Source: Antedon mediterranea
Lineage: Eukaryota > Echinodermata > Crinoidea > Comatulida > Antedonidae
Direction: 5' to 3'
DNA length: 64,000 nt
Assembly: GCF_964355755.1 (NCBI RefSeq)
Contig: NC_092677.1
Location: forward strand, 12,980,601-13,044,600
The notes beneath the pieces were generated by a model, which saw nothing but the letters and a program-made list of their open reading frames with translations, did no database searches and had not been told where the DNA came from. Shown piece by piece: positions 1-15,300 of the stretch. The stretch's first letter is position 1, and each line of letters opens with the position of its first letter. The position numbers and the translations under genes are program-made.

Positions 1-3000
1 AGGAGACGACCACAGTCGCTCTTTTTTGTGGCTTCACCGAGCATCGAGGAAGAATGGGAGAAAGGCGATGAATTGTTGGATTTGCTCATCACCGAAGGAA
101 AGTTGACAAAGGAAGATAAGAGAGAACTGCAGCAGAAGTTCTCGGATAATTATAAAACAGGAGATGCACAGCGTATGATTTTAGGAAACCTAGTAAAGGT
201 GAGAAAAGTCTAGATTGAGAGAGTTTCTTGGCTGAGATAAAACCCTGCTCATATAAATGATTTGTGCATTAAATTCATATTCTCTTCCCTTTCCCCGATC
301 CCCTTCTTTCATTTCTCTGATCCCCTCCCCCCCCCCCTCCTTCATCCTCCTTCTCCCCTTTCTTGGTCCCCTTATTCCCTTCCCCAATCTCGTTCCCTTA
401 ACCCGATCCCCTTCTCCCTTCTTCCCTTTCCCCTTTTCCAGATCCCCCTTCTTCCCTTTCACCAATCATCCTTCTTTCCTTTCCCCGATCTTCCCTATCT
501 GTTTCCTTATTTGTTTTTAGTTCATTTCCAGCAAAAAGCATGTGCTCCAAGCTATTTCCCATTCTTTTCCTTCTCTAGTCCATTCCTCTTCTCCCCTTTC
601 CTCATTTGTCTTTAGTTCATTCGCATACACTAATAGTAGAAACTATAATAAAGGACAGGTTAAAAGCATGTTCTCCAAGCACTATCTCCCTCCCCCTTCT
701 CCCCATCTTTTTTTCCTCATTTATCTTTTGTCCATCCACTTAGACAAATAGCAGAAACTGTCAATGATAGGTTAATATACTTTAAAAAGTGAAAGAATTT
801 CATAGGATTAACACCAAAAGCCTATAAGATAGTCCAATTCTAGTCTAATTTAATTATTTTTTTACATAGAGTTAAGGACTCATACCGATTGTAATTAAAA
901 GTCTGATGAGATTGAAAAAAAAGAATCATGATTTTACTGATTTTTATTGACGCCATGTGCTTTGATAATTTTTGATTATTATATTTTTGCTGTCATCATA
1001 GTCGTGAAATTTTATATGATAAAAATGAATAAATCGAAAGATTTTGAAAATATCTTGGGCCAGGTGCCAATACTGAAAATTTGCTTTTCGCATCAAATTT
1101 AGATTGTGTGGAAAGTGAATTGTTTTACAATAAATTTAATGGCATTTAATGGCATTTAAAGGTAGTATTTAGAGTCAACTCTCTACAAATTTGGGAAAAT
1201 CAAAAAAAAAAAGACAAATTTATGTAAAACAAGGCATTGTTCAACAGATAAAAGTATTTTTGTGCCTAGCTTTAATACCTGGATAGCCCATGCTCTCCAA
1301 AGAGGGAGTCATGGTATAAACAGATATATTCACTAACTGGAAATTCTGGGCCATCTTCATGGTGTCTGGACAGTGGAACCAGAATTATGATCTAAATATT
1401 TTATTAGATAATTAGATATTTAAATATTAGTACTGTATATGAGTGCCTGAGTACCCACTGATATGTATTTACGGAAGGTCTGGGACTGGGCTAAAGCTCT
1501 TGTTCAGCCAATGCATCAGCTCTGCTTTCCTGAAGCCTGTCTGACTTTTTAGTCTCTATTATTTCCTGTAGTACTTGGTCCTTTTTCATTTTCAACTAAT
1601 TTATTAATAAAATAATAGGTAAAAAAACTAAATTCAATACAAATTGCTATATTTTAGTTCACTATTCATTATTAATCCTCAAATAATGTGTTATTGCCCA
1701 AGTCCAGCTGACTCAAAATTGGATCATATCTTGGGTTGACAATTTAAAACAAATTAAGCATTGAAATGTTTTGAAATTGTATGTATGAGTAAATTTTCTA
1801 TAGTACCCTCTATTAAAAACACCAACAAATCTGACTGATTGATCCCGTTTTTTAATTGACACTGCATAACAATATATTTTGGATCTAAGGGGGACTAGAC
1901 GTTAGACTAGCTGCCACTTTATAGTTCAAAATAGATTTAATGCATTCAAATTTTATAAAGAAAGTATCACTTGATGAAAGTGAAAGGACAGAAGATATAA
2001 TCACACTTTAATTTCATGCATAAATTAAATCTAGAGTTAGAGACTTAAATGATTTTTGTTCTTTTGGGATTAACAAAGAAATTGTTTCTTTCTGTTCCCT
2101 CGTAAAGACATAATATTTTTCAATGTAAATCACTCAATGGAACAAAGTATCGTTATAAAAACATTGGGAAATGATGGATTTTTAGAAAGATTTATATTTT
2201 GATAGCAGTTTAAGCACCCCCTGTACTGTAGGCTACGGATATCCTGAAAAGTAAAATGTTTGCAAAGAGCTTAAATCTAAAATCTAATCACTACATTTAG
2301 TATTTTCATAGCCACTGGGATTGCGCTTAAATAACTTTTACTCAAAATATCTACAGATTACTACTCATTTTTATTAAAATTCTTGTAGTTTTCTTTAAAA
2401 ATAGTTATTTAAAAACTAACAAAATAATTTATAAGTGGAAGTGACAGAAACTGGAGAATTTCTTTCATTTATCTGTTATATTTTGGGATCAGTTTGTTGA
2501 CCTTTGACAAATTTCAATTGCGAACGGAACAAAGAAATAGCAAATAGTTTTAGTTTGTAACTATTAATATTGTGGAAAGCATCAAAAGAAATTAGATTCT
2601 CACAGGATCATATGAGACGTAAACTATTTAAATTCAGAATGTGCTTATTTTACTGAATGGATTATTTAAATACTTAATTTGCATATTTCACTGATGGATT
2701 ATTTAAATGCTCAATTTGCATATTTTACTAATGGACCATTTAAAGTTAAGTATATCTGAGACTTTTCCATTTTTTCACGATTGACATTTTGTTGCAAAAT
2801 TTATTGGTGCACAAAAATATGTTGTCACACTAAATGTTTAGAATGGTTTTGTGTTTTTTTCGTATCAATGTCAAAGGTTATACTATTTTATGTGCTGTTC
2901 ATTCCATATTTTTTGCCTAGACTATGTAATTTGTATTATTAATTTATTGTATGAATATTTTCTTCTAAAAAGTAACATTAGGAAAAACAGGGATTTTTAA

Positions 3001-6000
3001 AGAAAAACTGTAAATATATGATTGAAGTTTAAATAGATATTAATATTAATGCATTCAAACTTCAAAACGGTCATTTTAGTAATTAATTTGATTAAATTTC
3101 CTGAAACGATTGACTTAATATTTTGTGGTAACTAGAATGTTTCTTAATTTCACTTTGTTTATTAAGAAAATCACATTATTATGAATCACTTTAGATAATA
3201 TTGAATATAATATTTGAGTACATAGTTTCTACAGGCATTATTGCAGCTGTAACGTAGGTTTATTTAAGAAGTTATTTTGGTTAATTTTTAAATCATCGCA
3301 AGTTTCTAATTATTTTTAATAAACATTGGTTGTAAATTTCAAATTGATTAACGGATGTGACCTTCTGAATGGCATAAAAAATGTATGAGTTGTTATCTTA
3401 TAATTACTTTGTCAATCTGATTTCTATTATTGTAGGAAATCGGTTGCATATTGAGAAAGTACGAGAGATGATAGTTGTAAAAGTTAAATATGGCTGACAT
3501 TCTATGCATGAATGCTTTGGGAAGAGTCTTTCCATTTATGCCCTGAGTTCAGTAAAGACTTCATCTTTGTTGAGAGTTCCCATCTGCAAAAGCTAAATTT
3601 TTTTTCTCCATTTTTTTTTCAAATTCAGAGTGGACGTATTACGATTGATGATGCGATGCATTATTCACGAATACTAGGCATCATAGCAACAGCTGAGAAG
3701 GAAGCTCATGATATTGCCGAAGCAAACAGCGCGTTCGCAACGAAGAAAGTCTACAATTTTGGAATCTATAAATACTACCGCCACAGGCCGTGTCAACGAA
3801 GAATCCTACAGGTTGGTAAAAAATTTATTATTCATGTATTTCACTAACACTACTCCCTGATAGACAAGTTTCCTCTGAAACTAATGATGTATGAAACTGA
3901 ATCCATACATTTGGATTTCAGCCTATCTGATTACCTTAATAGAAGGGTTGGCTCGTTATTTCCTATTTTGATTATTACTGATTAAATTACTAGAAAATAT
4001 CTGTTAAATGTAAAGAAAGTTATCATTATTGATACTAAAGATAAGAGAACATGTCTAAATATATTTATTATAAAATTTATATACTGTACTCTTTTGATAT
4101 GCTTATATAATAATACTAATTATATTTTAAATGAAGTATGCATCTATTCATTTCATCTTGATATACTTCAAGTTCATCATCATAAGCATCACCTTACTGT
4201 ATATGGTGTTGATATCAACATTTTCTGGTCTAGTGCTTACTGTGCTTACCCTGTAAACCAGAGGTTGCAGAGTTATCCAACTTTTTATTGGAGATCAATG
4301 TTTATGAGTGATTTAAGAAATTACAATAATATAAGCCTAATAAAGAGTTATAATAATTATGCACTTTTGACCAATATGAAGAATTGCTTTTGTTGTGAAC
4401 TTCTTGTTTTCGATTATATTCTTGTACCTAACTCTTGTGTATCAGTCCTCCCATGCAAGAAATTAGGCACATAAGTTTTAGTATTACTAATAAAATTACG
4501 ATAATAATAGTATATATAATATTTCTAAAAAAGGAAAATAAAATCTGTGATTGTCCTATACGTCTAATTACTGTACTGACCTTAAGTTTCCATACTTCCT
4601 AGATAGAGAAAAGCCTGTACATGGAGATGAGTTTCTTGTATCCTTCATATACAAGCTCTGCTTGACACTAGTATCATTCTTCCTTGAAGTTATTATAATT
4701 ATTAGTGATTAATTATGAGAAATATGAAGGTTATGATATTAATAATTGCTAATTTATAGACATTTAGAAAAAGACTTAAGTTTTAAGTTCACTGATAAAG
4801 GAGCATCTGATATTGAAGAATAATATTTTCTGGCGTTTTGTTTGTACATGTGCCTTAACGTATCAACAAGTTAAAGTCTTATCTAAAGGTGCTGATGACG
4901 ATGATGTCATATCAAACTCTTTCACCACCATTTTATACTGCAAAAGAAAATTATATTTACAGCAAAAATGCTGATAACGAAAAATGTCAAACTTGCATTT
5001 TCTTCTTTAACAAAGTTAATATCTTCTATCAAATTGAGTTATTGACCATTTTCTTTAGATCAGGGGAATTCCTTCATTCTATTCACATAGGAATTAATCT
5101 GGCCATCAGACTTCCATCCTTAAACTAACCCCTAGTATCTAATTTGTTGAACAAACTGGTTTATTCAAAACAGATTGCAAAATCCAACCAAACTGTAAGT
5201 TTCCATGTCCCTATAGATGAATTGGTGTCAGCACTGTTTTACATAGTCTTTATCGTAGACAGGTGAATTGATTCGATCAAGATACAAAGACTAAAGAATC
5301 GATTAGCACTCGACTATGTTTTCCTGTTATTGTAAGGATCTAATGAAAAACAAATCTTTGTAAGCCTTGGAATGGAATTTGTTGATGGTTTAATGCCTCT
5401 TGGAGACTAAAGTAATTCATTTATGATATTTTATTATGTGTCTTTCGTCTTTCTTACCAAACACATTTCTATGGAAACATTTTAATGAAAAACAAATCTT
5501 TGAGGAGTGAGAATTGATAGGTTTTGTTGGCTACCACTTGACCTTTCAGTAATTCAGTTATAGTGTGGGGTATTCCATAAACACCTGTGTTTGACCAGGA
5601 ATAGTGGAAAAATCTGTAAAACATACCTTGCTGAAAAAACTACCATCTAATAAAGAAATCAAGTGCTTATTTCATTTTTATGTTTGTGGTCAACTTGTTA
5701 ACATGCTCACAATGTAGTTGGAGGTCATTGGTTCAAATCCAGAGAGAACATTATTGGAAAGAGATTGTAAAATGGCACAAAATGAGAATATATATTGGTC
5801 CAAAAGTTGTACAATGCTAATGATATTTTACATTTATAATATTATTTTTCTATTCTATTTCGCTTTCTAGATTGACTTCCAAGCTTGTTTTATTTGTAAC
5901 ATTCAGAAGGGAAATTTAAATCGCAAGTTCAACTTTTCAGAAGTCGTTGACTATGAGAGTGAGGTAAGTTCTCAACATTAATACATACTACTGATTCATT

Positions 6001-9000
6001 GTATTGATTGATTCAGATTGTATTGTATTTATATGACCAACATTTCTTTGTAGTTTTTTTCTGAATTTAATTTAACTTTACTAAAAAATAATCCAGGTCC
6101 AGTTATTATTAAATATTATGTATATTCTGCAAATATTAGCACTGTGAACAAAACATTTTTTTTCCTAATAGTTTCTATTCAAGAAATGTTTTTCACATTC
6201 AAAGACCTTTTTTTTATATTTTACATTTGAAAGTTGGTCAAACACAGTTTTAAAACAATAGTGAAGTGTTAACATAATCTACATTGTATCCGATGATACT
6301 ATTTATTGATCTATTAAGTCTTATCAGTCTATCAAACTACCCATTTATTGCCAAGTTATTGTTAAGGTTGTTACAAAAAGTTTGATGGTTTCCGCACCTA
6401 AATTGATTAATTTGAGCCATAAATTATATTATTTTACAATTCGGTCAACTACTCAATTTGTTGAGCAGATATGATTTAGTTGTCTTTTCACTATCCAGAA
6501 ATGTCTTATTTAAAATCGAATAAATGTTGTATTTGTAAATAATAAACAAAGTTAATAATGTCAGAAAGGTCTCAGGAAAAAGTTGGGACATCAGGTTATG
6601 AAATAAATTAAAAAAAATATTATAAATTAACATTGATGTAAGCAATTAATTATGGAAGTAAAATAAATTAAATTTTGTGATAATTAATCTATTAGTACAA
6701 TACCGCCGCCGCTCATAATATAAAATGTGACAACTGTATATTACATGGTAGTTTTTATTATTGTTTTGAATATCAAATTTAATCAAAATGACCCCTCACG
6801 TACGTATACAACCACGATTGGGTTAATAAGACCTTGGAATAGATCCGTTAATTATATCATGTAAACTTCACCTGTTTAGAGTATCTGAACATAAGTCAGG
6901 CTTTTTATATAAACTATTCACTGTTTTCAGTTCTTCAATTGCATAGTGGGTGAAAGAGTCAGATCAATAAAGTCCTACAGGCAAAGTTTCACAACATTTT
7001 TGTGTCTAGTTATTCTTTTTTTCGTAACTAAATAATGTTATGATAAGATATCTATTTTACAAGACCAAGCATCTGTACGTTTGCTTGTAACATAATTTGT
7101 TGCTGTTGCACGTACACTATCCAAAAACATGCAAAATGACCAGAATTGTACTAGGAAGGTTTTAAACTAAACTGTGTCTTGGTTGGGTATCCGACCTACG
7201 GGGTGAGATGAAACCTACTGTATGGGGCTTGTATCTTTACTAGTTTATAAAGTCAAAATATAGATTTTATCTACAGTTTAGTAAATTTACAAAACCGTGC
7301 CATATCAAACAATCTGTGAAACGCAATAGTAGTAGTTTCCAAATTTCCTTTTCAGGTCATATTTTTATTGTACTAGGTGTATTATCGCCACTTTTCTTGT
7401 TGAAAAGTTCTGTACTAACATGCAAGAATAAACTCAATTAATTCTGTAACAGGGTAATTTATTATTTGACAGTTTAAAAACTGAAACCAATAATGATTTT
7501 GCACATTGTTTTGTGAGTTTGTCGGACTGAAACTTAAACTTTACTCCGGTATTAACATGTTGTTGTAATTGTCATTGTAATTGATTGGGAAAAAAAAAAT
7601 TAATTGACATTTGGCTTACACTCTACAAGTGACTAATACTATAAGGTCATTTAACAGAAAAAAATAGGAATATTATTAGATGGGTAATACTTGCATTACA
7701 TACAATTTATGGTTTGGTGTGGAACAAATTCAGAAAAATATAATTATATATTATGCATTTTACAAATAATCATATCTTTCTATAATAATAAACCATAGTT
7801 ATTTGAAATTATATACATTTATAATTACAAGGCTTATTTTTTTGGTAGCCCACTGGTCAAGTAAACCTATAATAACATTGTACGTCATTTGCTTGTTCAA
7901 TTTATATTTTGCTAGCCTGAACATTGCAAAATACACGTTACTTTCTACAATAGTTGCAGTGTTGTTTTGTTAGTTGTTGATAGTTGATTCTTGATTAATT
8001 TACTTGCCTCAGTAAATTTATTAAAGGTTTGCATGGCAAATAAACACTTAAACTAGCAAAGTTAGGTGAATAAAAAGAGTATATCAAGAGTATATATATA
8101 ATAACAAGAGTTGTCAATGTCTGTATTAACCCTGCTCTTAACCTGATGATTTTTTTTACCAAAAATGAAAGAAAACAAAATCAAGTTTAGCCTGAAAGTC
8201 ATGTTTGTAGATAGTGATGACCTGGCCTTACTTCCTTTTATGACCAAAAGAGATAAAAAGATTATTAAGAAATAAGTTGATAATAATCTTGATTTATACT
8301 AAAGATGTATGTAGTCATGTATTGCAACTCCCTAACAAACATGAACTATACTGTTTTCTTAAAAGGTCAACTTACTCAAAACCGGCCCAAAATAACTGAT
8401 TTTCCAGAAACCATTGGTTTGAGAATGTATTTTACGTAGTTGGTAAAAGAATTTGGGACAAATTACTGAACCAAAACGTCGATAAAGTAAAACAGCCAGA
8501 AAGAAAGTGCCAATCTTTTAGAAAACGCTATACAGTACTTACAAATCAGAGTGTTCTAGACTTACATTTCAGTTTGTTCATATTGTAGGTGAAACTTGAA
8601 ATGTCAACATCTTCTATCTTAATTACTGATCACTAACAGAACTTTATATTTTAAATTGGGTTAATGCTGTAAATCTCGCTCGACTAAAGACAGCTTTCAG
8701 TTTCTACAGCAAGAGGGAATTACTTTACTAGTCTGTTAACAGAATGTATCCTGTGAAATCTGTTTGTTTTCGAATGAAATAAACTTTCGGATAATAGAAT
8801 CAGAATACATTTTGAGTGTGTGCTTTGTTTTTATTGACATTTCCTTTTTGCAGCTGTCCAAAATGTAGTTCTGCATGTTAATAACAATGTTTGTTGTAGA
8901 CGATAAATATTGAATCATACATTACATTGTTATTGTCAAAAGTTCATTGCATTCAAAATTATGTTGATCTTTGTATATAAATGATAGATATAAAACCAAA

Positions 9001-12000
9001 GGAAAATTTCTGAAAAAAATATATGACAATGATGTGGGTCTCAGAGTAGGTCTTAGTGGAGATACAAATAAAAAAATTAAAAAATTGAAATGATACAGTA
9101 AAACCACTAGAAATTAAGACCAACGGAGCTGCCTAAAAAGTATTATATATAAAAACTCTGTAAACATGTAGTATTGTAATTTTTGATCCAAGATACAATA
9201 ATTAAATACATTTAATTTCTCTTTTTGATTTTTCTGTAATTTTTCAAGATTGAATTATACAATAATCCTTGTTGAAAAATATTATTCTAAATGAATGAGT
9301 ACACTTTTACCCATTTACACTTACGTTTGGGTCCTAGGCCGCTCAAGGATCGGGTTCAAATTTAATTGTTTTTTTTTGGGCCTGTTTACACATTCGAAAC
9401 GATGACCCAAAGATTCACTTTACTTCATTTTCTCAAGCCATTGGTCTACTGTTATAGAGTATTTACTTACGGATTGAAGACCTAGTGCCAACCCTGTACT
9501 AGCCTTAATAAAAATTTCGTCTTTGTAAATAAACTAATAATTATGTTATTGGTGGTTGTTACAGGAGGGATTACGCTTCTTCATCAACTTCACAGATCAT
9601 CATGAATATGAAATGGAGGCAGACAGTCCAGAAGATAAGGAGAAGGTGAGACAGGGCGTGCAAGGATAGATAAAAAGATAACATCAATCTATCGATACTA
9701 ATTCGCCATCACATAATATAGAATTATCTGCGTTAACTGAGCTTAAATTAAATGGCTCACATCCAATTATTTTATAAGAAGAGATTAACACTCATGAAGA
9801 ATGACTTTCCCCTATCGCCAATGCCAAGATTTAAAGGGCGAAACATTCTAAATTTAATAATGTTAAGTAGAGTGACACATCGCATACATTGTGATAATTC
9901 TTAACGGTAACATAAAAGTAGAATTTTTGTATACTATGTAGCTAAAGTAAAGAAAACTTGTGTACTTAAAATTTAAAGGAGGGTGGGGATTCCAAAAGAA
10001 GATTCATAGGGAAGGGCTAGCTGGGTGGAAAGTATATTACATTTTAGACTTAAAATGAGCTTTAGGCTGGTCATAACAATATCTGTATATGTATATGATC
10101 CACATATAACTCCAAATTCATACAAAAGACTTTGGTAAGCCATTGTTAGTGTATTTCCTAGTATAATCCACCTCATAATTTTCACCCAAGCTCCTTGGTT
10201 CTATAATCTAAATATGTTATTATATTCGACATATTCCAAGACAATAAATAAACCCATAATTTATTAATTTGAATTTGTAGATATGTCGACTACTGCAGAT
10301 GATAGTTGAGCAGAATAGGTCCCATGAAAAAGGAAGAGCACTTACCATCCAAGACAGAGCAACAACACTTCCGAGGGTGCAAGCAGTATTAAAAGAGGGT
10401 CTACTAGAAAAAAAGAACCATAATCTCTACACAACATGGACAAAGTAAGTCAACTAAATAAAATATCAAATGATGTATTGATTTTTGGTTTTATTGATTT
10501 CCACACATAATAAGATAATTAGATTACAATAAACATATATAACAGAGATATGTCACGGCTGGGAGCCAAATAACAATGTTTGTTTTTGTTGGTATAGAAA
10601 CTTTATTTAAAGATGTCACCTAAAGTTTCTTGGCAGATGTCTGAGCTTAAAATCAACTCTGTTTCTTGTTGTTCCGATATATAAAAAACTTGTTGGCAAC
10701 ATTGATTTGTTGGTATAGAAGCTTTATTTAAAGATGTCACCTAAAGTTTCTTGGCAGATGTCTGAGATTAAAATCAACTCTGTTTCTTGTTGTTCCGATA
10801 TATAAAAAACTTGTTGGCAACATTGATTTGTTGGTATAGAAGCTTTATTTAAAGATGTCACCTAAAGTTTCTTGGCAGATGTCTTGTTGTTCCGATATAT
10901 AAAAAACTTGGTACAAATAATGTTGGCAACATTGATTTGTTGGTATAGAAACTTTATTTAAAGATGTCACCTAAAGTTTCTTGGCAGATGTCTGAGCTTA
11001 AAATCACCTCTGTTTCTTGTTGTTCTGATATATAAAAAACTTGGTACATTAATGTTGGCAACATGTGTGGGAACCATGTTATGAGATTTAAAAAGGATAT
11101 AGAACTGAATCTCCCTTGAGATGTTTCAAATTGGTAGATGATCTTCAATTGTGTGTATGATTCTGATAGTGGTATTTTGTGCAAACCCCTGACTCTCAAA
11201 AAGTTGCATGGAAGTCTGTTGTATGACTACAAATTTTACAATCACTTTAGATTTAATATGTAAGCACAAAGAAAATTTCATGGGAATTTGATCAAATACA
11301 GGAAATTTCCTGCCAACTTCCATTACCAGTGAGCCAGGATTTTAAAGTCATTGACCATCGTTGTCTGCTTTTCATAAAATCAAAGTGGAAATTTGTGATG
11401 ATTTGTAACAATGATGGCTGTACCAGAGGTTATTTTATAGATCTCAATGCTTCTGTCATTTTGAAGTAGCATTTATTGATTTTAATCTAATTCTAAAACA
11501 AAGTAAAATTTCTGTACAGAGACAGAAAACTTTAGAACTACAGTATCTGATGAGTTGGTATTATTTACTTTGAAGAAGCAACCTATGGTGTAACTCTTAA
11601 TTCATTACTTTAAAAAAAATGATGATATATGATCTGCATCCAGTAAACCATAAACTTTCTTTTCAAATCTCAACATTAAATATTACATGCTTTAATAATA
11701 TAGTAGTTAATAATATCAGCATGATGTCGTAGAAAAATTAGCTTTGCTAGAGGAAACCAATAATTTTGTTGTCGTCTCTCAGACTGGATGTTTATTCAGT
11801 TGAGAACAAAACATTAGCATTCATTATCATAGAATGGACAAATTGAATGATCTATATAAAAAAAGAATTATTATTATTGATGACAAATGTCTGTTGTGTG
11901 ATTAGATATAATGTTGTTGAGCAGGTGTAAGAGAATGAAGTGTAATTGCGCATTTTATTGTTGTACAGCAGTGAGCGTTGATTTGTAATTCTCTCTAAAG

Positions 12001-12268
12001 ATTTCTGTTAGTGTGTCATAAGGTACTTTGTGAACGTGCTCTATAGTATGGTATCTTCACTGTCCACAAAGAGGTGGAAACTCTATGTCGACATACACAA
12101 ACCTTGAGCATAAAATTATTTAGAGATAGATAGAGGAAGAGGACAATGTGTGAAAGGAGATCAAAGTAATTTATAATGATCACCCGAAGGCAGTTGTCGA
12201 CAAGTCAAGAAAACTAAACTATAAAATGTTGAAAAAAAAAATAAAAAAAAATAATAACATTGAATAAA

Positions 12269-12316
<48 letters not shown>

Positions 12317-15300
12317 CCGTAATAGTAATAGTAAATAATGATTATTTTATTTACCTGACGTTTCGCCAACTATCAGTTGGCTTTCTATTATATTTTATTT
12401 GTAATACCAACCGAATGAATCTTTTTAATGAATAACATTGAATGTGATCAAATAATTATCCATAAAAGTTAAAACTAATACAATCTATCATAGGACACAA
12501 TTCATGCTATTGGGACAGTGTTTAAATTTCAAATTTTGTTTTATTCTTACAAAAAATTCTCAATATCTTATTGTGAAAAGAATATAAATACTCATACAGG
12601 CATATAGAAATTCTAAAACCACCCAGTGATATACTGAAAATTTGTAATCAATGAAGATGAAATAGAGTATATAATAATATTAGCTCTATTTTGTGCCTAG
12701 TTTATCTGGATAAAGCGACAATAGCCTATTCTCTTCAAAGAGGAGTTGGTTTGTGTCATTTACTTTTAGGAAAAAAAATTTAAGCTGTATTAATTTCTTT
12801 TCAGACGATGGGTGAGAATACGACAAGGAGAACTTTCCTACTACAAACCGGATGAAGACAAACACACCGCCCTTAACATATTACAACTAACACATGATGT
12901 GACGGTAGTAAAGAAAGTTGGAGATAATGCTGTCAGTATAGCAACAAGAAAAAAGATTTACCAGTAAGTAGTATAATAGTCATGCAAGTATAACTGTATA
13001 CAGTTAAGCTCTGTCTACACTATCAAACTTTATGTGACAAAAAAATGTGATGTTCCCATATATGGACATGATGATGCATATCACTACCATATTTTGGCAC
13101 ATACTTTTTTTTGTCGTCAAACTAGTTTGATAGTGTAGACAGAGCTTTATACCAATACTGGCCTGTTTGCTGTGTGGAGGTTCAAGAGTCCAGTGTAGCC
13201 ACTAAGCCTAAGCATATATTTTAACACCATTGCTTTAAAACAGCACCCACTCAAGACAACACTGGAATGTATTGTTCTATATGTTCTCACCCAATCATAG
13301 CATTCTAGACTTCTCTAGCTACAGTACATCTATAGGTTTGCTGATTTTTTTCAATTCAATTCAATCTTTTATTCTAGTCCATAGAAAATAACATAATTAC
13401 ATATATGACTTGCATAAACCAATATTAAATTGTTGTAATGCACCTTTGACATTATTTGCATTTCCTTTTCTCTTTGTTTGACCTTTTTAGGTGTACCCTT
13501 GCTTTAGTTGATTAAAACTTGTAATGCTGTAGTTCTCATACTCCAATCGTGTCAAATCCTCCCTAAATTTTAAAAGTTATACCTTTTTGTGCCCCCATCA
13601 GTGTTTACAGAATAAAAATGTCATGCATCTGATTCACTCAAAATTGAAATCGTCAATCAGCGTGAAAGGATAATCAAATCAGAGGGTATAAGTTGGCTGT
13701 TACAACAGCTCTACCTCCATCAGAGCGGAAGTATGCGACATGATTTTAATAAAGGTTAAAATCTGAATGATTAAGTGTATGGGACTATGTAGATGCTGGA
13801 AAATTTTAAACGACAAACCAACTTGATAAAATATGTATTCATATAAAAGAACAGAAACCGTTTTTATTCGTGATAACTTTCCTTACAGTTTCCGTATACC
13901 CAGTAACAGTCAACTTACTCCTAAAGAAGTAACTAAAGCCAGGGATGAATGGATACGAGTGAGTATTAATTTGTAATTTAATAATAACAAATTGTTTAGT
14001 GTAAAACCTCTGTTTACACTATCAAACTAGTTTAACAAAAAATGTGTGACTTGCCCAAATATGGTAATGATATGACGTCATCATGTCCATATGGGCACAT
14101 CGTATTTTTTCGTCACATAAAGTTTGATAGAAAGGTGTAGAGCTTTACTTATTGTTTTTCATAAAAATGAAAAGTCATGAAAATTAAAAATAAAAAAATC
14201 ATTAATTGTATTATAAAAGATATTAGATTTGAGTATAGGTCACTGATCATAATAGAAATTAATAATTTAATAAATAAAACTTTTGCTTTCAAAGGCTCTG
14301 AAGTATGCATGTGGAGATCGACGATTAGATACGGAACCGTTCAACGATGCTTATAACCGTGCAGTCAATGCAGCGAGGGACCAAGTGCAGGGTGTAGGCA
14401 GAAACAAGGAGAATATAAGAACAACGGTCAAAGATTTCCAAAAGGTACTAAATACTTTCAAAGAAGCAATTATGTAAATATGTTGTACATGTGAAATATA
14501 TGATAAGTTGATACATACATGCATTTACTATTATGTTAATTACGTTGGCTCGTAATTGTTTAATAGAGTGTGCCATATGCATACATAACTTGTAAATAAA
14601 AAAAAAAATACTCTAAAAAAACAATTGCAATACATTTAAAATACATTCGTAAATACAGTTATGCATAATTGTGGGTCTATTTGAATACTAAAGATTCATT
14701 TAAAGGTTCCTGGATGTTCTCTAGTGAAATGGGCACAGGCCCCTGGATGTGCTCAAGTGAATCAGTACAGGCCCCTGGATGTACTAAAATGAAATGGGTA
14801 CAGGCTCCTGGTTGTGCCCAAGTGAAATGGGTACAGGCCCCTGGATGTGCTCAAGTGAAATGAGTATAGGCCCCTGGATGTGCTCAAGAGAAATGGGTAC
14901 AGGCCCCTGGATGTGCCCAAGAGAAATGGGTACAGGCCCCTGAATGTGCTCAAGTGAAATTGGTATAGACCCCTGGATGTGCTCAAGTGAAATGGGTACA
15001 GGCCTCTGGATGTGCTGAAATGAAAGGGGCAGGCCCTTGGATGTGCTCTTTTCCACCTGTTTCTTTTTGATACATTTTAGCCAATGTTTATGTTAATTTT
15101 CAAAAATTTTCTTTAACAAATTGACATTTTTCAGGAATTAGAAACATTGAACTCAGTATTAGCAATGATGAATGTTAAAGGAGATGCAAAGGCTGCGATG
15201 GACAAACTGCAGAGTATGGCAATGAGCATTGAAACAATGATAAAAGCAAAAGAAAATGTTATAACAAGGTAAAAACATTTCTCATTGATTTTTTTGATTT

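Larger units (their letters stand above)
1..3811 (+). other. Formin N-terminal helical region (exons 1-2)
   Basis: Exons 1-198 and 3629-3811. The two exons join in phase 0. The product is charged and helical and contains two look-alike stretches, LITEGKLTKED near residue 20 and LVKSGRITIDDAM near residue 64, which suggests a small internal repeat. It does not look to me like a typical GBD/FH3 armadillo regulatory domain, but more of the N-terminus may lie left of the window. No function assigned. Confidence 0.6.
10281..13958 (+). other. Formin second PH domain (exons 5-7)
   Basis: Exons 10281-10444, 12805-12963 and 13889-13958. The sequence opens KEGLLEKKN, then has the PH core TWTKRWVRIRQGELSYYK, a strand with a basic residue pair, KKIYHFRIPSNS, and the closing helix with the conserved tryptophan (ARDEWIRALKYA, continuing into exon 8). 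This is a canonical PH layout of about 100 residues, so a phosphoinositide- or protein-binding role is plausible. Confidence 0.8.

Noticed and set aside
1-30. GTG at 28 as the formin start codon
   Set aside because: Nuclear genes rarely start at GTG and the frame is open to the window edge; the start lies upstream.
257-615. Overlapping Pro/Ser/Phe-rich open frames
   Set aside because: Products of the polypyrimidine tract in several frames at once.
4094-4474. 126-codon open frame in formin intron 2
   Set aside because: AT-rich intron with no recognisable motif, no splice context and no sign of codon bias; length is plausible by chance in such DNA.
5713-5770. Possible tRNA or SINE head with GGTTCAAATCC
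   Set aside because: A box B-like word is present, but no cloverleaf can be drawn and box A is poor; at most a decayed SINE.
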